NCBI RefSeq assembly: GCF_014805625.2
Contig: NW_023998436.1
Location: 1,177,131-1,241,130, forward strand
From: Glossina fuscipes
Taxonomy: Eukaryota > Arthropoda > Insecta > Diptera > Glossinidae
Length of the DNA: 64,000 bases
Direction of reading: 5' to 3'
How positions within the stretch are numbered: position 1 is the first letter of the stretch; every line of letters begins with the position of its first letter. The position numbers and the translations under genes were made by a program. The notes under the pieces were generated by a model. The model did no database searches and was not told the origin of the DNA. It was given only the letters and a program-made list of their open reading frames with translations. Shown here in pieces: positions 11,676 through 23,928 of this stretch.

Positions 11676-12375
11676 GCTATAGTCAGTGCTCAGTCGGTAA
11701 AACGATAACACTTATCGATTGGGCATGCAAGCTGCGGCCACCATCCCCTATTTCTTGCTCTTTCCTCCTCTTCTTTTTTCCCGTCACCATGGTTACACGA
11801 ACAGGGGATATCCCTTAGTAAGCAGTTGGTCATCGTAAGAAAAGGGAGGCAAAAGCGACAATTTGTGGGTACCACGTTACAATAATTTTTGTTCTCTTAA
11901 AGCAAGCCAGTCAGTTATCGAACCATTCTTGTGGATTTTCGTAACAAGTGAAGTTCTGCTCAGCGAATGCATATTCCATTGACGCAAACAGATAGTAATC
12001 GCAATGACTCAACTGCCACATAGACTAGTGTATCCCATATCGATAGATGAACGGATGTCATGTAAAAAAAATTAACTTTTATTGCTTTTCTCTGGTCCGA
12101 TACTTATCGTTGCAACAGACTTCAACGGCTTATAAAAGACCACGCTCTTCTGGTCCCAAGAAAAATATAATCGTCTTCCTGCTGTAAACGGTACGCCTGC
12201 ATTTGTCCATGAGTTTTAACGACTATGACTTCTCTTCATCTCCAATTAGCATATGACACAAAATAAACTTTCTTTTCTATGATTTAAGCAAAAAAAAATA
12301 GCGCTGTCGACCATTGTTTATTACTTTACACGCAACTCCACATTTTCATTGTTAGAACAATTAACAACGCTAAAG
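11676..12375. other. Intergenic DNA with no recognised feature
   Basis: No gene seen. The region around 11690-11850 is more GC-rich than its surroundings but has no recognisable product. Confidence 0.35.
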
Positions 12376-13190
12376 TTAAGCAAACTCAACTAATAAATAC
12401 TCTACACTACATCAGTCATTCACTCATTTGCTTAGTAATACATCAAAACTTGCGCTTTGGAATGACTTGCTTCCATGAGAGCTCCCGTATATGATACGAT
12501 CTAAAAAATAGACTTATATGATCCGATTGCACTATGGTTAATTTGCTAAGCACAAATTTTCATAACAAAATAATAAAAATTAGATAATCTTGGCACATAA
12601 AGTCTTATTTTTCATTAAAACCCTTAAATGGGATAGGATCAAAATAATAGATCATTGCGGTCCATATTCGGTAAGATTGATTCCTTTGTTAAACTATTAT
12701 TGTGAACGTATTGAAAATTAGGCTTATTTAACATATAAAGATTCACGTTCCGTAGGAATGCTTAAAAAACAAGGAGTTCAAGAAACTGCCTCATCCGATC
12801 CAACTTATTTAAAAGATCAAAATAGTATTTTTCAGCGATTTTTATATCGCAAAATTCTGGAAATTATAATATTTATTATATTATGATATGCGTCTCTATA
12901 TGGGGAGTGATTGAAAGAGTAGTTCGATCCGAATTATTTTCAATAGGGTTCGTTCTTCGGCGCAAAAGCGACAAATTTCGCGAAAATATTTCGAATGTTG
13001 CGATCTGTACATTGAGCACAATAATAGATGGATAGTCAGACGGACGAGCGGAGAGTCATACAAACCGAGCGACGGACAGAAAAGCTTAAATGATATAATG
13101 CAAGGTGCATCTATTTCCAGTCCTTTTAGGTGTCACATACATTCGCAAAAGCTTAATATATCCTCTACCATAAGTGGTATAGAGTATCAA
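12376..13190 (-). repeat. Family A element, near full length
   Basis: Starts near 'aaatactctacactacatc', carries a gacggacgagcggag...gacggacag core near 13040-13080 and ends 'ccataagtggtatagagta'. The extreme 3' terminus (CTTGT and stem) is eroded. Confidence 0.75.
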
Positions 13191-14190
13191 AAGCATTTTT
13201 GCGTTGCAATATAAGTTGATATTGCGACTGCTTAGTATAGCCAGATGTGCAAGCTATAAAAAGCACACAATTAGGAACATGTGTGTCCTCTGCATTTAGC
13301 ATTAGGATCACCAGGCAAATTCAGGTTTCATGTTTCCATGTCTAGTTATAGACACGGCAAGAAATAAAGAGATATTTTAAGCTTTAAAATATTAAATCAT
13401 TTTCGCCTAAACAGATGCTATCGCTTATAAAAAATTAAATTACTTACAATATTGCTTTTCTTTAAAAGAATTCAATTTTATCTTGCATTTTATTTTAACA
13501 TTCTTTTTCAATTCGTCCTAGATGTTATATTTACTTTCACTTAACGGCTTAAAGAGTTCACACGCTCGCAGACTATGTTTATTTATACACTAAGGTAGAT
13601 TTTTTATGTAATACTATTGATATAAAAATTCTATAAAGGATCTCTGCTCTATATACACAACATTAATTATGTTATGGCATTAATTATAACTAGGGAGGTA
13701 ACGGCTGGGTTAAACTACCTGGGGCACTTTCACAAATGCTTTGATGTTCGTAGTACTACATTTTGTTTCACTTCTTTATACAATTGTAATTCCTTTAAGC
13801 CTTTTTTTTTTTTTTTTTTTTGTTTGAATTTTCCGTCCTTTTTATGAATTCTTTATAATACGACCAACTTCCGTAGCCGCATTAAAAGCATTGGAGTTTA
13901 ATGTTGAAGAATGGTCTGAGAATATGCAAAAAACCGCAACGTATGTACTAAAGAAAACGACTTAGAATTTTATTAATGAACATTTTTTAATCTTATGCAA
14001 TGCCGGTAAGATTGCTTATGTGTGCCCAGTCAACAGGCCAACTGAAATATTCCATTGCAGCACAATAAATTTAATAATAATCACCAGTTATATAAGAGCC
14101 ACAATACTTCTTACAATTCTCCCTTTAATATTGACTTATGAATTAAGATTTCATATATTTTATGAAATCTAGGAAAAGTCTTTTCCATCG
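13191..14190. other. Intergenic DNA with a T tract
   Basis: T20 lies at 13802-13821. No gene or known repeat is seen. Confidence 0.35.
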
Positions 14191-14760
14191 CAAGAAGTAA
14201 AGTTGGTTACGGCTCAACATTAAATACCCTACACAACTTCGATTAATACAGTTATTCATATAAGGGCTTTCCTAAATGAAAAGTTGTTTGAGAAGTTACT
14301 GAAAAAATGGGTCGATCCGAGCTATTTTCGATAGGATTCGTTTTTAGGCCAAAACAAATCGGTGTAAGAAATTTCATCAAAATACTTCAATAACTGCGCC
14401 CTGTTGGTTGAATACAAGAAGCAAGACGGCCAGACGGACAAACAAACTTAGATCGATTCAAAATCATTAGAAGGCATGAGTAGCCGAGTAAACAAAGGAT
14501 CGCGACTAATAACTTAATCGTCGCGAGTTCAAAACTAAAGTGCAGTGGTGTTATTAATACAGGCGAGCATATGAGGTAAGCTAACCTTTAGCCTTTAAGT
14601 CGATACTTTCTAAATTTATTTACAAAATGTGTGGACAATAAATAAATAAACAAAAAAAAGAAAGACAAAAGGCGACTCTATGTCAAATGTTTCTGAGTGT
14701 TGCATATATCGACGCGAGCTTAATATACCCACGTACCATAAGTGGTGTTGAGTATAAAAG
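14191..14760 (-). repeat. Family A element interrupted by a SINE relative
   Basis: The first part, 14191-14470, runs from the 3' terminus to just past the gacggccagacggacaaac core. Sequence unrelated to the element then occupies about 14472-14662. The family A body resumes ('ggcgactctatgtc...') and ends 'taccataagtggtgttgagta' near 14756. The order matches uninterrupted copies, so the middle block arrived later. Confidence 0.75.
14472..14662 (+). mobile_element. Diverged SINE relative inserted in a family A element
   Basis: Opens 'ggcatgagtagccgag' (A-box-like), has 'cgcgagttcaaaac' where intact copies have the B box, then 'agtgcagtggtgtt' and a distantly similar body with 'aaatttatttac', ending in an (AAAT)n-like and A-rich tail. 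Similarity is clear only in the tRNA-like part. Confidence 0.6.
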
Positions 14761-14913
14761 TGAAAGAGCAGTTATTTACATGGACTTTATTCGCAAAGTA
14801 ACTGCTTTAATAGTATTTTTTCTTGTATGGTTGCAGAAAGGCACTTTGTTGACTCTCAGCAGTAGGCTCGACTTCTTGCATGCATGTAACCATTTACGTG
14901 ACACAGCACACAG

Positions 14914-16009
14914 CACTTGTGGTGTAGAGTATATTAATTTTGTGCGGATGCATGCGACACTTATGATAGAACCACCTTTTATTATATCAATCAAATCAGA
15001 ATCACTTCCTGATTTGATTTAAACGTGAATGTCAGCCTGTCCGCCTCCTAATTCAGTCCATTGATTTTTGTGCTCAACCTACAGACAGCAAAGAATATGT
15101 GATTTTCAAAATTTCCCAACAAATTTTTTGTATACCTTCTCATATAACCGTTTCTACGAAAATTGAATCTTTATATGGTAAAAATGTATTATTTTTAATA
15201 TTTCATAGTGGAAAAATGTTCTATGACAGGAAATTGACAAAGATATCATTATTATTTGAAGCAAGCAGGTCTATTTTTTGAATACCACCACGCGATCCTT
15301 AGGACCTAACAGTTAATGTTTTATGGTGAAAACGTTTTCAAGAAAATAATTTCACATAAATATTAATTGGACAAAGTTTGAACCAATGGATCTGTTTCTT
15401 GAACCCCTATCCGCGTAAGGTCTATTATAAATAGTATGGTCTTCAGAAAAAAGTTTTATTATTTATAGTTTATGATGAGCAGTGGACCTTAGCAGTAAAA
15501 TTAGTAAATAAGTTCACGGTGCGGGATGTGAATCATATAAGTCTACTTTTTAGATCCTAATATGTATAGGGGCTATCATGAGAAACCCTTAATCTGGTCG
15601 AATTTCTAGTTTTCTATGGCAGAAAGTGAGAAATAACAAAAATATTTAGGGAAGAAAACTAAGTTTGCAAAATTTAGTGCGCGCCATGTGATGTTTAGGA
15701 AATCCTATAGGCGGGCTCTCATGAAGAGCATGCCTTTGAATGAAAGTAATGTGTAACTATTGGCGTATTATTACCAAAACGAGTGAATAAAAATATTTAG
15801 GGAAGAAAACTAAGTTTGCAAAATTTAGTGCGCACCATGTGATGTTTAGGAAATCCTATAGACGGGCTCTCACGAAGAGCATACCTTTGAATGAAAGTAA
15901 TGTGTAATTATTGGTGTATTATTACCAAAACGAGTGAATAAGTATACTATGCAAAGTGGTGTAGCGTGTCTTAAGATCGGCCTGGCTCAATATATTATTT
16001 TTACTTATT
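14914..16009 (+). repeat. Family A element, long copy with internal tandem duplication
   Basis: Begins 'cacttgtggtgtagagtat', has a short core (gtcagcctgtccgcc) and continues through the full right half to a decayed terminus near 'gatcggcctggctc...ttactta'. Its extra length comes from the duplication at 15641-15940. Open frames of 60-111 codons at 14687-15281 overlap its left part and are not called. Confidence 0.75.
15641..15940 (+). repeat. Tandem duplication, two units of about 151 bp
   Basis: The unit starting 'aatatttagggaagaaaac' at 15641 recurs at 15792 with only a few differences (for example gcgcgccatg against gcgcaccatg). Both units end in '...accaaaacgagtgaata'. High identity implies a recent duplication inside the surrounding repeat. 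Confidence 0.93.
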
Positions 16010-16373
16010 TTCTTTATCTCAATTTTGCCAATATTTTTGTTGTATGCTTTGGTTTTTTATATCAACCAAACGTGGTTAAACGTTTGCAATTTTTGTAAAT
16101 ATGTATGAGAAACCGCGTAAGGTATTCTCTATTGCGTATTCTCAGAGACAACTATTGCTTATATACGAAAAAGAACCGAAAGATGAGAGAGCGGATTTAA
16201 TTTGTTTTCGTTTCATCGTTTATTTCAAGTTCGTTCATTTCCAATTCTATATGTGTCAATAACATTCAGCGAAATATATCTATTAAGAAATATGAAGATA
16301 TTTTCTCTTGCTTTTCTTTCGAACCAATATGTCAAATGCGTAAGCAAATAAAATTAATAAATATGTAAATAAA

Positions 16374-17040
16374 ACAAGTAAGAAGTAATTGTCCGGCAAG
16401 GCCGACCCTTAAATACGCACACCTACCCCACATCGGTCAATTCCCATAACCACATACTAACACTTCGACTTTTTTGTTCTACAAAGGATTAATTTTCATA
16501 AAAATCTTTGTTAGCGTAGGATGCAAAAAATAGGCCGAGTTGGTCCAAATTTGGTACAGTTAATCTTGTGACTACTACTGTATAATTTTCATGATGAAGC
16601 ATTGAAAATTATAACTTTTTGTCGAATGAACTTCAGTTCTCGAAAATTATCCCAACTGGTCCAAAATTTTCATTCCAATTTAGAATGCCGAAAGATTACG
16701 GCTTGGTCACTTTTGCTGAGAAATTATGAAAGTTGCAATTATTTCACGTATAATGATTTTTCAAAATAGGGCTTTCTATGGGGAGCGATCAAAAAATTGG
16801 AGCAATTCGAGTTATTTTCAATAGCGTTCGTGCTTGGCGGTCAAGATACCTCAATATGACAAATTTCATCGAACAACATTGTGACCTTTAATTTGAACAA
16901 TAAACTAAATAGACAGACGATCAGACAAATAGACGGACAAACAGGTAAATATAAGTTGATTCTATCCTAAGCTCTTCTGCCCATTACAAAGGTCCGCAAA
17001 AACTCAATATACCTTCTATCACAAGTGGTATGAAGTATAA
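16374..17040 (-). repeat. Family A element, full length
   Basis: Starts with the reverse complement of the terminus (acaagtaagaagtaattgtc, then CGGCAAGGCCGAC stem), carries a gacagacgatcagac...gacggac core near 16915-16945 and ends 'cacaagtggtatgaagtata'. One of the cleanest complete copies, 667 bp. Confidence 0.85.
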
Positions 17041-18395
17041 ATATCGTCTATGAATCATCCGGTATCACAAAATGAATTTGTTTAAAAGTTGTTTTCTGTT
17101 TGAGTGCTGTAAGGCAACCACTGTCATCGCGTAGAAATTTATGAATATTCTTGATAAAAAGAATGAACGAGATTTCCATAAAGCGCGAAAATAATTCTTA
17201 GAAAAAATAAAAATGTTTTTTGTAAATCACCCTATATCCCCCCTAAAAATAATAGATCGTATAAGCGCTGTAAGACAATTGATGTCATAATTGAAAAATT
17301 TTTAAAAATAATTCTAACAACAAGATAGATTTAAAAGAAAAATAATAATAAAATAATAAAAATAAAAACAAACAAAGGAGAAGAAAATGAAAGAAGACTG
17401 CGCAACGAATTGTTTGAAATAGAAACTAGAAATGTGCATAGGTTAATGAACAAAAAATAAATAAAAGTTATAATGCGCGTGAGACCATGCAATTAAAAAG
17501 GAATTAAAAAAGAATACGAAAACCATAGTCAATGCCGTTGAGGTTAGTTTTCACTCCAAACGAAGAGAATGACGAGTACTTTTTTCTCAGGCATTGCAAG
17601 AAAACGTAGACATATCGCGAAACGAGTAAGCAAAAAAATTAGAATGGAATTCGATGCGGATGCTGCGAGAGATATTTAAAGAATGCACAGCACAATTGGT
17701 TGACTGACTCCCTGACTTAAAAGTTTACAACGGTTGACTGGAAAAACATTTGCAATATTTGGTAATCGCACTTATCCTGGCATTCTTTTTTTAACGATGA
17801 ATCATTTTTTTAGTAAAATCAACAAAGGGAGTAATGGCTCCAGGTATGACTATGGCCATTAGCTTCTTAAAAATTTGTAATGAGTAGGTGATGATTTTAC
17901 TAACAAAAAACTGGTCCATTTAAGTTAGGGGAAGATAAAAATGGAGTCATTGTAAGTGGGTTAGTCTTTGATCGCAATATTTAAGGAGAAGGACCTGCTA
18001 GAGTTATTGACATTGGGCAATTCGAATCGGACGCAACATTCTACCGACATTAATGTTGAAAGTTCCCATTCTCAAGCCATTCTCCAAGCGCATATTTGTA
18101 TGATTCTAAAACTGTAAGCGTACAGTAAAACTTTCTATGACCAATTTGACTACGGATTTGGGACTACGATTTAAAGGGGACGCCAGCATTAATAAATCAT
18201 TTTTGGCGTTAGGAAATTGCTTAAAAAAAATTAGCCAATGATCTGAATCACATACCATATCGCGCCTCGAACTTTACTCGCATATTGAACGATTCTTTAA
18301 GCGACAAGTGCCAGACCTTAAAAGTGATCAGTGTCTCAGCGAATACCTTTGATTCTGAGGATATCAAGCAAAAGAAGTTCTCTAATTTCTTCTAT
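17041..18395. other. Intergenic DNA, possibly decayed transposon
   Basis: No gene recognised. Two 30-bp stretches beginning 'gctgtaag.caa' (about 17105 and 17268) resemble each other. Short peptide-like stretches appear in several frames between 17640 and 18290 but are broken by stops, and I could not place them in a family. Confidence 0.3.
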
Positions 18396-18894
18396 TTTCT
18401 AAATAAAGGTTTTTGTCACATAGGCGTGTGGGCGTGTAAAAGTTTAGTTCCAAAATCTATTGCAAATTTGTAGGCGATATAAAGGCGAGAAAATGTTTAC
18501 CACAAATGCTACACAGTTGCGCATACCGACAGATGGAGAGACAAACAGACGAATATGCTTATGTGCATTCCAAATTTAAATATGGCCAAGAAGTTATATA
18601 CTTTATGGGGCTTTTTAAGCTTGCTTCTGCGTCTTATAAATGCATTGATAAAAAAATAACGTTTTGATACAACATAACCTTGGATAGGCGTGGTCAATTT
18701 TTTTCCATTTTGTGTGTACACACGCCACAGCATCGACGGACAGACACACAGCCGGGCATGCTTAAACCGATTTAGAATTTGATGCCAAGCAATGATATAT
18801 ATACATCGTGGGGTCTCTGATGCTTCGTTCTAAGCGTTGCAAACGTTTCGACAAAATAAGTATGCCTTTCGACCTTCGGTGATGGGTATAAAAA
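18396..18894 (-). repeat. Family B element, partial
   Basis: Contains the family B 'cataggcgtgtgggcgtg' region, a core near 18530-18560 (cgacagatggagagacaaac) and the 5' part 'ggtctctgatgcttcgttc' to 'ggtgatgggtataaaaac'. The terminal hairpin is missing. Confidence 0.7.
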
Positions 18895-19464
18895 CAGAAT
18901 TGACTTTGTGTTGCAGTCAAGTTAATGCCATTATTAGCAACAGCACGTAAAATCTCCTATTGTCCAAAGAACTTAACTTATGTAAGTTATATTTCTGCAC
19001 AACACTAACTATTGTTCAATGAAATGTGGTATTGTTAGTAGTGCTATAAAAACTTGTACGTTGCATTGGTGACGGGAGAGCGTAATACACTTATAACTGT
19101 AAAAAGTATCTTTAAATAAACTTTTTTTTTTAATTGGATCTTAAGGATAAAATTTGTTGCTCTACATTTCATTGTTGTGTATAGTTTTAATCTTCAATTA
19201 AAATCTTTTAATTATCTACAAAGTAATGACGCCATTGTGTTAAGGCAACTACTTCTGCAGTTTACTAATGGTAACACCATTCTTCTTACACGGAATTATA
19301 TTATACTGATGGAACATTGGCAACAAGCAAGCAAGTCATTTTTTTACATTTTCATTTTCAATTCAATCTAGGGCAGTGATCAATGCATCAAAACATATTT
19401 AAAAAGTTTATTCACATACATAGTTGTAGATGAGGTACTATATCTTATGAGAATATTCCATGTT
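18895..19464. other. Intergenic DNA with no recognised feature
   Basis: Only short AT-rich frames. T9 near 19122. Confidence 0.35.
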
Positions 19465-19830
19465 ATAGCCCATCACCGAAGGATGAAGGGTATGAAGGGT
19501 ATATTCATTTTATAAAAACGTTTGCAACGCGTAAAAGGAAGCATCGAAGATCCGACAAAGTATATAAATTCTGAATCAACTTACGGGTGTCTGTCTGTCC
19601 ATCAGTGTAATGTGCGTTGTAAGCATTTTCATCAACTTCAAATGAGATAAAAACATTGGAAGTTCTTGCACGCAGGTTTGCATTGAAAATGAGTCAAATC
19701 GTTCGGTGGACACGTCCACAGTATCACATGAGCTAAGGACACCTCTGCTTTTTAAAAGAAATAAAGAATTGGTTTTTTCCTCAATGCTCGTAGTACTCAT
19801 GACTATAAAATACTTTCACTTCAGTCAATA
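19465..19830 (+). repeat. Family B element, 5' half
   Basis: Starts 'cccatcaccgaaggatgaag', passes 'aaacgtttgcaacgcg' and the gtctgtctgtcc core near 19590-19600, and fades after about 19830. No terminal hairpin. Confidence 0.7.
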
Positions 19831-20581
19831 CGATTCCAACTTACGTCCACTTCGCAATGGTCATAAGGGACCAGAAGTACGACCGAAGCACGCGGTCAGT
19901 TAGCGATAACAGCGAGATCAACGATTTTCTCTTCTTTTCAAAGTAAAACCTAAGAAATCATGTATTGTACACACAACACTGTGTCTTCATATAACGCGCT
20001 AGAGGGGTAGCTAGTGTTTACAGTGTCTCTTTTGCACATCCGCTCAACGCAGAGTGAAGGGATCAAATGGATTTTCTTTCTCGCAAGAAACGAACTGAAT
20101 GATAATAGTCACGAATATAAGATATTGACATTTGAGCCCACCTTTCAATGACTTTTGTAAAAGAAGCCAAAAGTACCATAGATGTATTTGTAATATTAAT
20201 TATGACCGGAAGCGGGTCAAAACTTTTTCCTTCCTCCTAAAAAAAGGTAGAGGGAACTAAGTAAGATATTAGCAAAAGGCAGACTGACCACTGCTTCCTC
20301 TTTGCGTGAATAACCACGCCATTAAGGTTGCTTAACGGCTTCTTCCGAGATCTTCGGCTGAAAAATATTATTTTTTACATCTGATAACCATTTTTTCGTC
20401 AGCTAAGATGAAAGGCGTACATTGACATAGAACATGATATTCTTAGGCGTCGGTGCTAAGCTGAATTTAACTTATCGCGTGCTATTATCATACGCAAATG
20501 AATCCGAAATGGTTTTGCAACAGATCTGTGACTTTTCACGTTTGACATCTTCAGCAATAGGAAAAATTGCTTGATTAATTA
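19831..20581. other. Intergenic DNA with no recognised feature
   Basis: No gene or known repeat seen. Confidence 0.35.
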
Positions 20582-21634
20582 TTCCCTACACCACATGTAG
20601 GATATTAAGTTCGTGCGAAAGTGCGTACCCGAAAGTGGACTTAAAATGGACTCATTATAGCGATCAATTCCGAATCCTTGTCTAAATTGCTTTAAGCTTG
20701 TTTGTCCGTCTGTGTGTCCATGTATTTTTGTATTCAATCTACAGGACGCACTCTTTGGATTATTTTGATGAAATTTGGTAACCTAACATGCTTTGAGGCA
20801 AGGATGAACTCTACTGAAAATGGTTCGAGACAGTTCATAGTTTTTCAGCAAAACTCGTCGAGTAATTGTATTTTGAAACTCTAATTCGCTTGGACTGTGG
20901 CGATTTTTTTCAACTCCCTCCACCCTCCCCCCGCCTACATGCAATCATTAATACGAAAACTGAGTCGTTATGTGGAAAGAAAGATTAATTTTCAATATTT
21001 CAAGATGAAAATCAGTTCATGATAGTGAAGTGGCATAGAAATCAAGCTCTCCAAATTTGAACCACTTAGGTCTATTTTTTGGATACCAGCACATATAAGA
21101 ATACTCAGGAAATGAAAATCTTTATATGACAAAAATGCCTAACTGTTAATGTTTTATAATGAAAATTTCTTCGCGCTAGTAAATGGATATTAAAATTACT
21201 CCGACCAAATTGTAACCACGTGAGTTTAGTTCTTATATCCCGCTCCAAATTGAGAAATTTTATTAGGTCCTTCAGAAAAGGATCTAATATTTATAAAAGA
21301 AATTGGTACTTTAGTAGCAATTTAACAAAACAACAGTAGTATCATGGAAAGCATGTTCTCATGAAAAGCAATTTGGTCATGAAAAGCAAGTCCTTATATG
21401 GAGAAAAGGTCCATTTTTCTATTTTTTTTTTTATGACATAAATTGAAAAATAATCAAATTTTTGTGAAGTAAGTTAAGTGTACTCAATTTGGATCAAGCC
21501 ATGTGATGGCTTGGCACGAAAGCCTTGCATGAAAATAATGCGGAATTTTTGATGTGCTATTAGTAAACGGAGCCTATAATTGTATTAGGCGATGTAGTAT
21601 AGGATATCTGATGTTCGGCCTTGCCCAACTTGTT
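20582..21634 (+). repeat. Family A element, long copy with clipped terminus
   Basis: Begins 'ttccctacaccacatgtagg', includes the gtccgtctgtgtgtcc core near 20702-20720 and ends 'gttcggccttgcccaacttgt'. About 15 nt of the usual terminus between the stem and CTTGT are lost. Open frames inside it are ignored. Confidence 0.8.
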
Positions 21635-22565
21635 TTATAGATGTTTTTATGCTTTGCTAATGTCCTACGCGCTTCATAAAATTCGTGACACCTTAGAAAC
21701 AATCGCCAACCTCTTCAATTCAAATCAAAATTATTGCATATTTGTTGTTTCTTTCTTCTCACAAATCGAGCAACTAGTCCACTATAGCGAGGTTCCTATA
21801 TGTAAAGTTTGTAAAAGCAAAAAAAAAAAAAAAAAAAAGAAGAAAGATTAGCTTACATGACAACAAATGTAAGCAAACGTTAGCAAACGTCAAAAGTAAC
21901 AAAACGAAACCGTAAAAAACAGGAAATTTAATTTTTTTCATGAAAGCCTATGATGGTTAAGCACCAATCGTTAACATAGCCATTAGCATTTAGAGACATA
22001 AGAGAAAAACATTTTGTTAAACAACATTATGAACTCGATTATCATCAATAAATTGATTATTCCTTGTCCGTAAGCCTTAGTTCAAAGTAAGTTCTCTATG
22101 CCGTTTGTTTATCATTCTCAACTAAGAACATTTTAACGATAATTCAAACTTAAGTCCACTGTTAGCCTTAGATACAAATTAAGCAAATATATTGTATGCA
22201 TTGTTCAAAGTTTCAATCAATTATTATTATGCTTAGCAACTAATTGAAAATTACTTTTGATTTAAGTGCAATTTTAATCAAATATTATTTTATGAAAACA
22301 TCGCTTTATCTATCACACATCATTTCGTTGAATGTTATAACAACATATATTCAACGTTTACTTGACTTAGACTCCATAAAGATAAGGTCTGTGATGTCTG
22401 CATTGATCCTTCTACGTCTGACAGCAGTTTGCATAGCGTACGCTTTGCAAACTGCTGTCGTTCTATAAATAACTGTAGAGTGATGTATGATATTTGATAA
22501 TAGATTATAGCGCTTTTACTTGTTTTTTTATGCGGAAAGAAACATTTATTATATAGTAGGAATAG
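21635..22565. other. Intergenic DNA with an A tract and a large palindrome
   Basis: A20 lies at 21819-21838 and a 40-bp palindrome at 22420-22459 (listed separately). The 76-codon frame at 21621-21851 runs into the A tract and the 74-codon frame at 22244-22468 runs through the palindrome. Neither is recognisable. Confidence 0.35.
22420..22459. repeat. 40-bp near-perfect palindrome without a spacer
   Basis: GACAGCAGTTTGCATAGCGT is followed directly by ACGCTTTGCAAACTGCTGTC. The arms match at 19 of 20 positions with no loop sequence. Such a structure could extrude a cruciform or fold into an RNA hairpin. It is not part of the recognised repeat families. Confidence 0.9.
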
Positions 22566-23725
22566 TAAGCAAATAAAAACATTATAGTTGCGTACAGTTG
22601 GCCATTTGATACCCTACGCCACTTTGCCTAGTATGGTTATTCAGTCATTTTGCTAATAATACACCAAAACACATGATTATTACGCAAAGGCATACTTTTC
22701 GTGAAAACCCGCATATTAGAGAATGTGACGATCAAACGATCACAGTACGTGATCCAAATGTACTTCCTAAAAATCTTATTATTTCTCAGTTTCTGCCATA
22801 AAAAAACAAGACACCAGACTTTCTCCCCACATAAGGACTTGCTTTTCACGACAGCTTCTGTATATGTTAGAATCTAAAAAATAGACGTAACTGATTCAAA
22901 ATTTTCTACCGTTATGTTTTTTGCTAAATTGTTACTATAGATCAAATTTAAGTTTAAAAAAAAGTTTAAAAGTTAAGTCTTTTTCTGAAGAGCTTACTGT
23001 TTATGAGAAATTTTATAAAGAGTGTGATCCGATTTGGGTCAAATTTGGTCCAATTAATTTTTATGTCAAATTATTACTGTGAACAAATTTTCATCCTAAA
23101 AGATTAACAATTAGGACTATCTGGTATAAGGGTTAAGTTTTCTGCGAATCTTTATATGCGGTGGTAAAAGCAGACCTACTTTGTCCGAATTCGGCAAAGA
23201 TGATTTCTACGTCAATTTACTATTGCGAACTTATTTTCATCGCGAAATATTAAAAATCGTACTTTTTTACTATATAAAGATTCAGTTTTCATAGGAGCGG
23301 GAGAGGGTTCAAAAAATTACCCCAGCCGACGCGAACTTTTCAGACCAATTTAGAATGGGCAAATATTATCGCAGAGCCAGTTTTGTTGAAAAATTGTAAT
23401 TTTTTTCCATATAATAGCTTTTCAAAATAAGGCATTGTATGGGCAGTTGTCGGAAAAGTAGACTGATCCAAACCATTTTTAATAGCGTTCGTCTCTGGGT
23501 GAATGCATGTAAGTTTACCAAATTTTATCAAAATATCTCAAAAATTGCGACCTACAAAGACAGACGTCAGACGTGCAGGCGGACAGATAGGCTTAAAACC
23601 TTCAGAAAATGATTCCAAATTGATCGGCATAATGAAAAGTTGGTTGGACTATCTTAAGCCGCTATCTTAAGTACGTCCTCATAAACTTAATATATCTTGC
23701 ACCTCAGGTGATGTAAGATGTAAAA
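22566..23725 (-). repeat. Family A element, longest copy
   Basis: From the reverse-complemented terminus (aaataaaaacattatagttg) through an extended body with repeated 'ttactatt/gtgaac.aattttcatc.cgaa' blocks, a gacagacgtcagacgtgcaggcgg core near 23560-23585, to 'cacctcaggtgatgtaaga'. At 1.16 kb it is longer than typical copies because related body blocks occur more than once. Confidence 0.75.
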
Positions 23726-23732
23726 ACCTGTC

Positions 23733-23811
23733 ATTCAGACTGTACTATTATTTATCGCTAGCCAATCATTCTGTACTTTTATTCAGACTGTACTCGTATT
23801 TATCGCTTGGC
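23733..23811 (+). repeat. Short tandem duplication, 48-bp period
   Basis: 'attcagactgtact.' followed by '.tatttatcgct' occurs at 23733 and again at 23781 with a few differences. Confidence 0.8.
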
Positions 23812-23928
23812 AGTTTAATTTGGCATTTTTCCACGCAAAGCTCCAAAAAGCTATGTTATGAATACATCAGTTCGTGGAAATCCGAAAAAATATTACTTCT
23901 GCATTTAATAAAATAAATTGACTATCTA

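Noticed and set aside
17640..18290. Possible decayed Tc1-like or other transposase
   Set aside because: Suggestive residues appear in several frames but no catalytic motif or terminal repeats could be identified.
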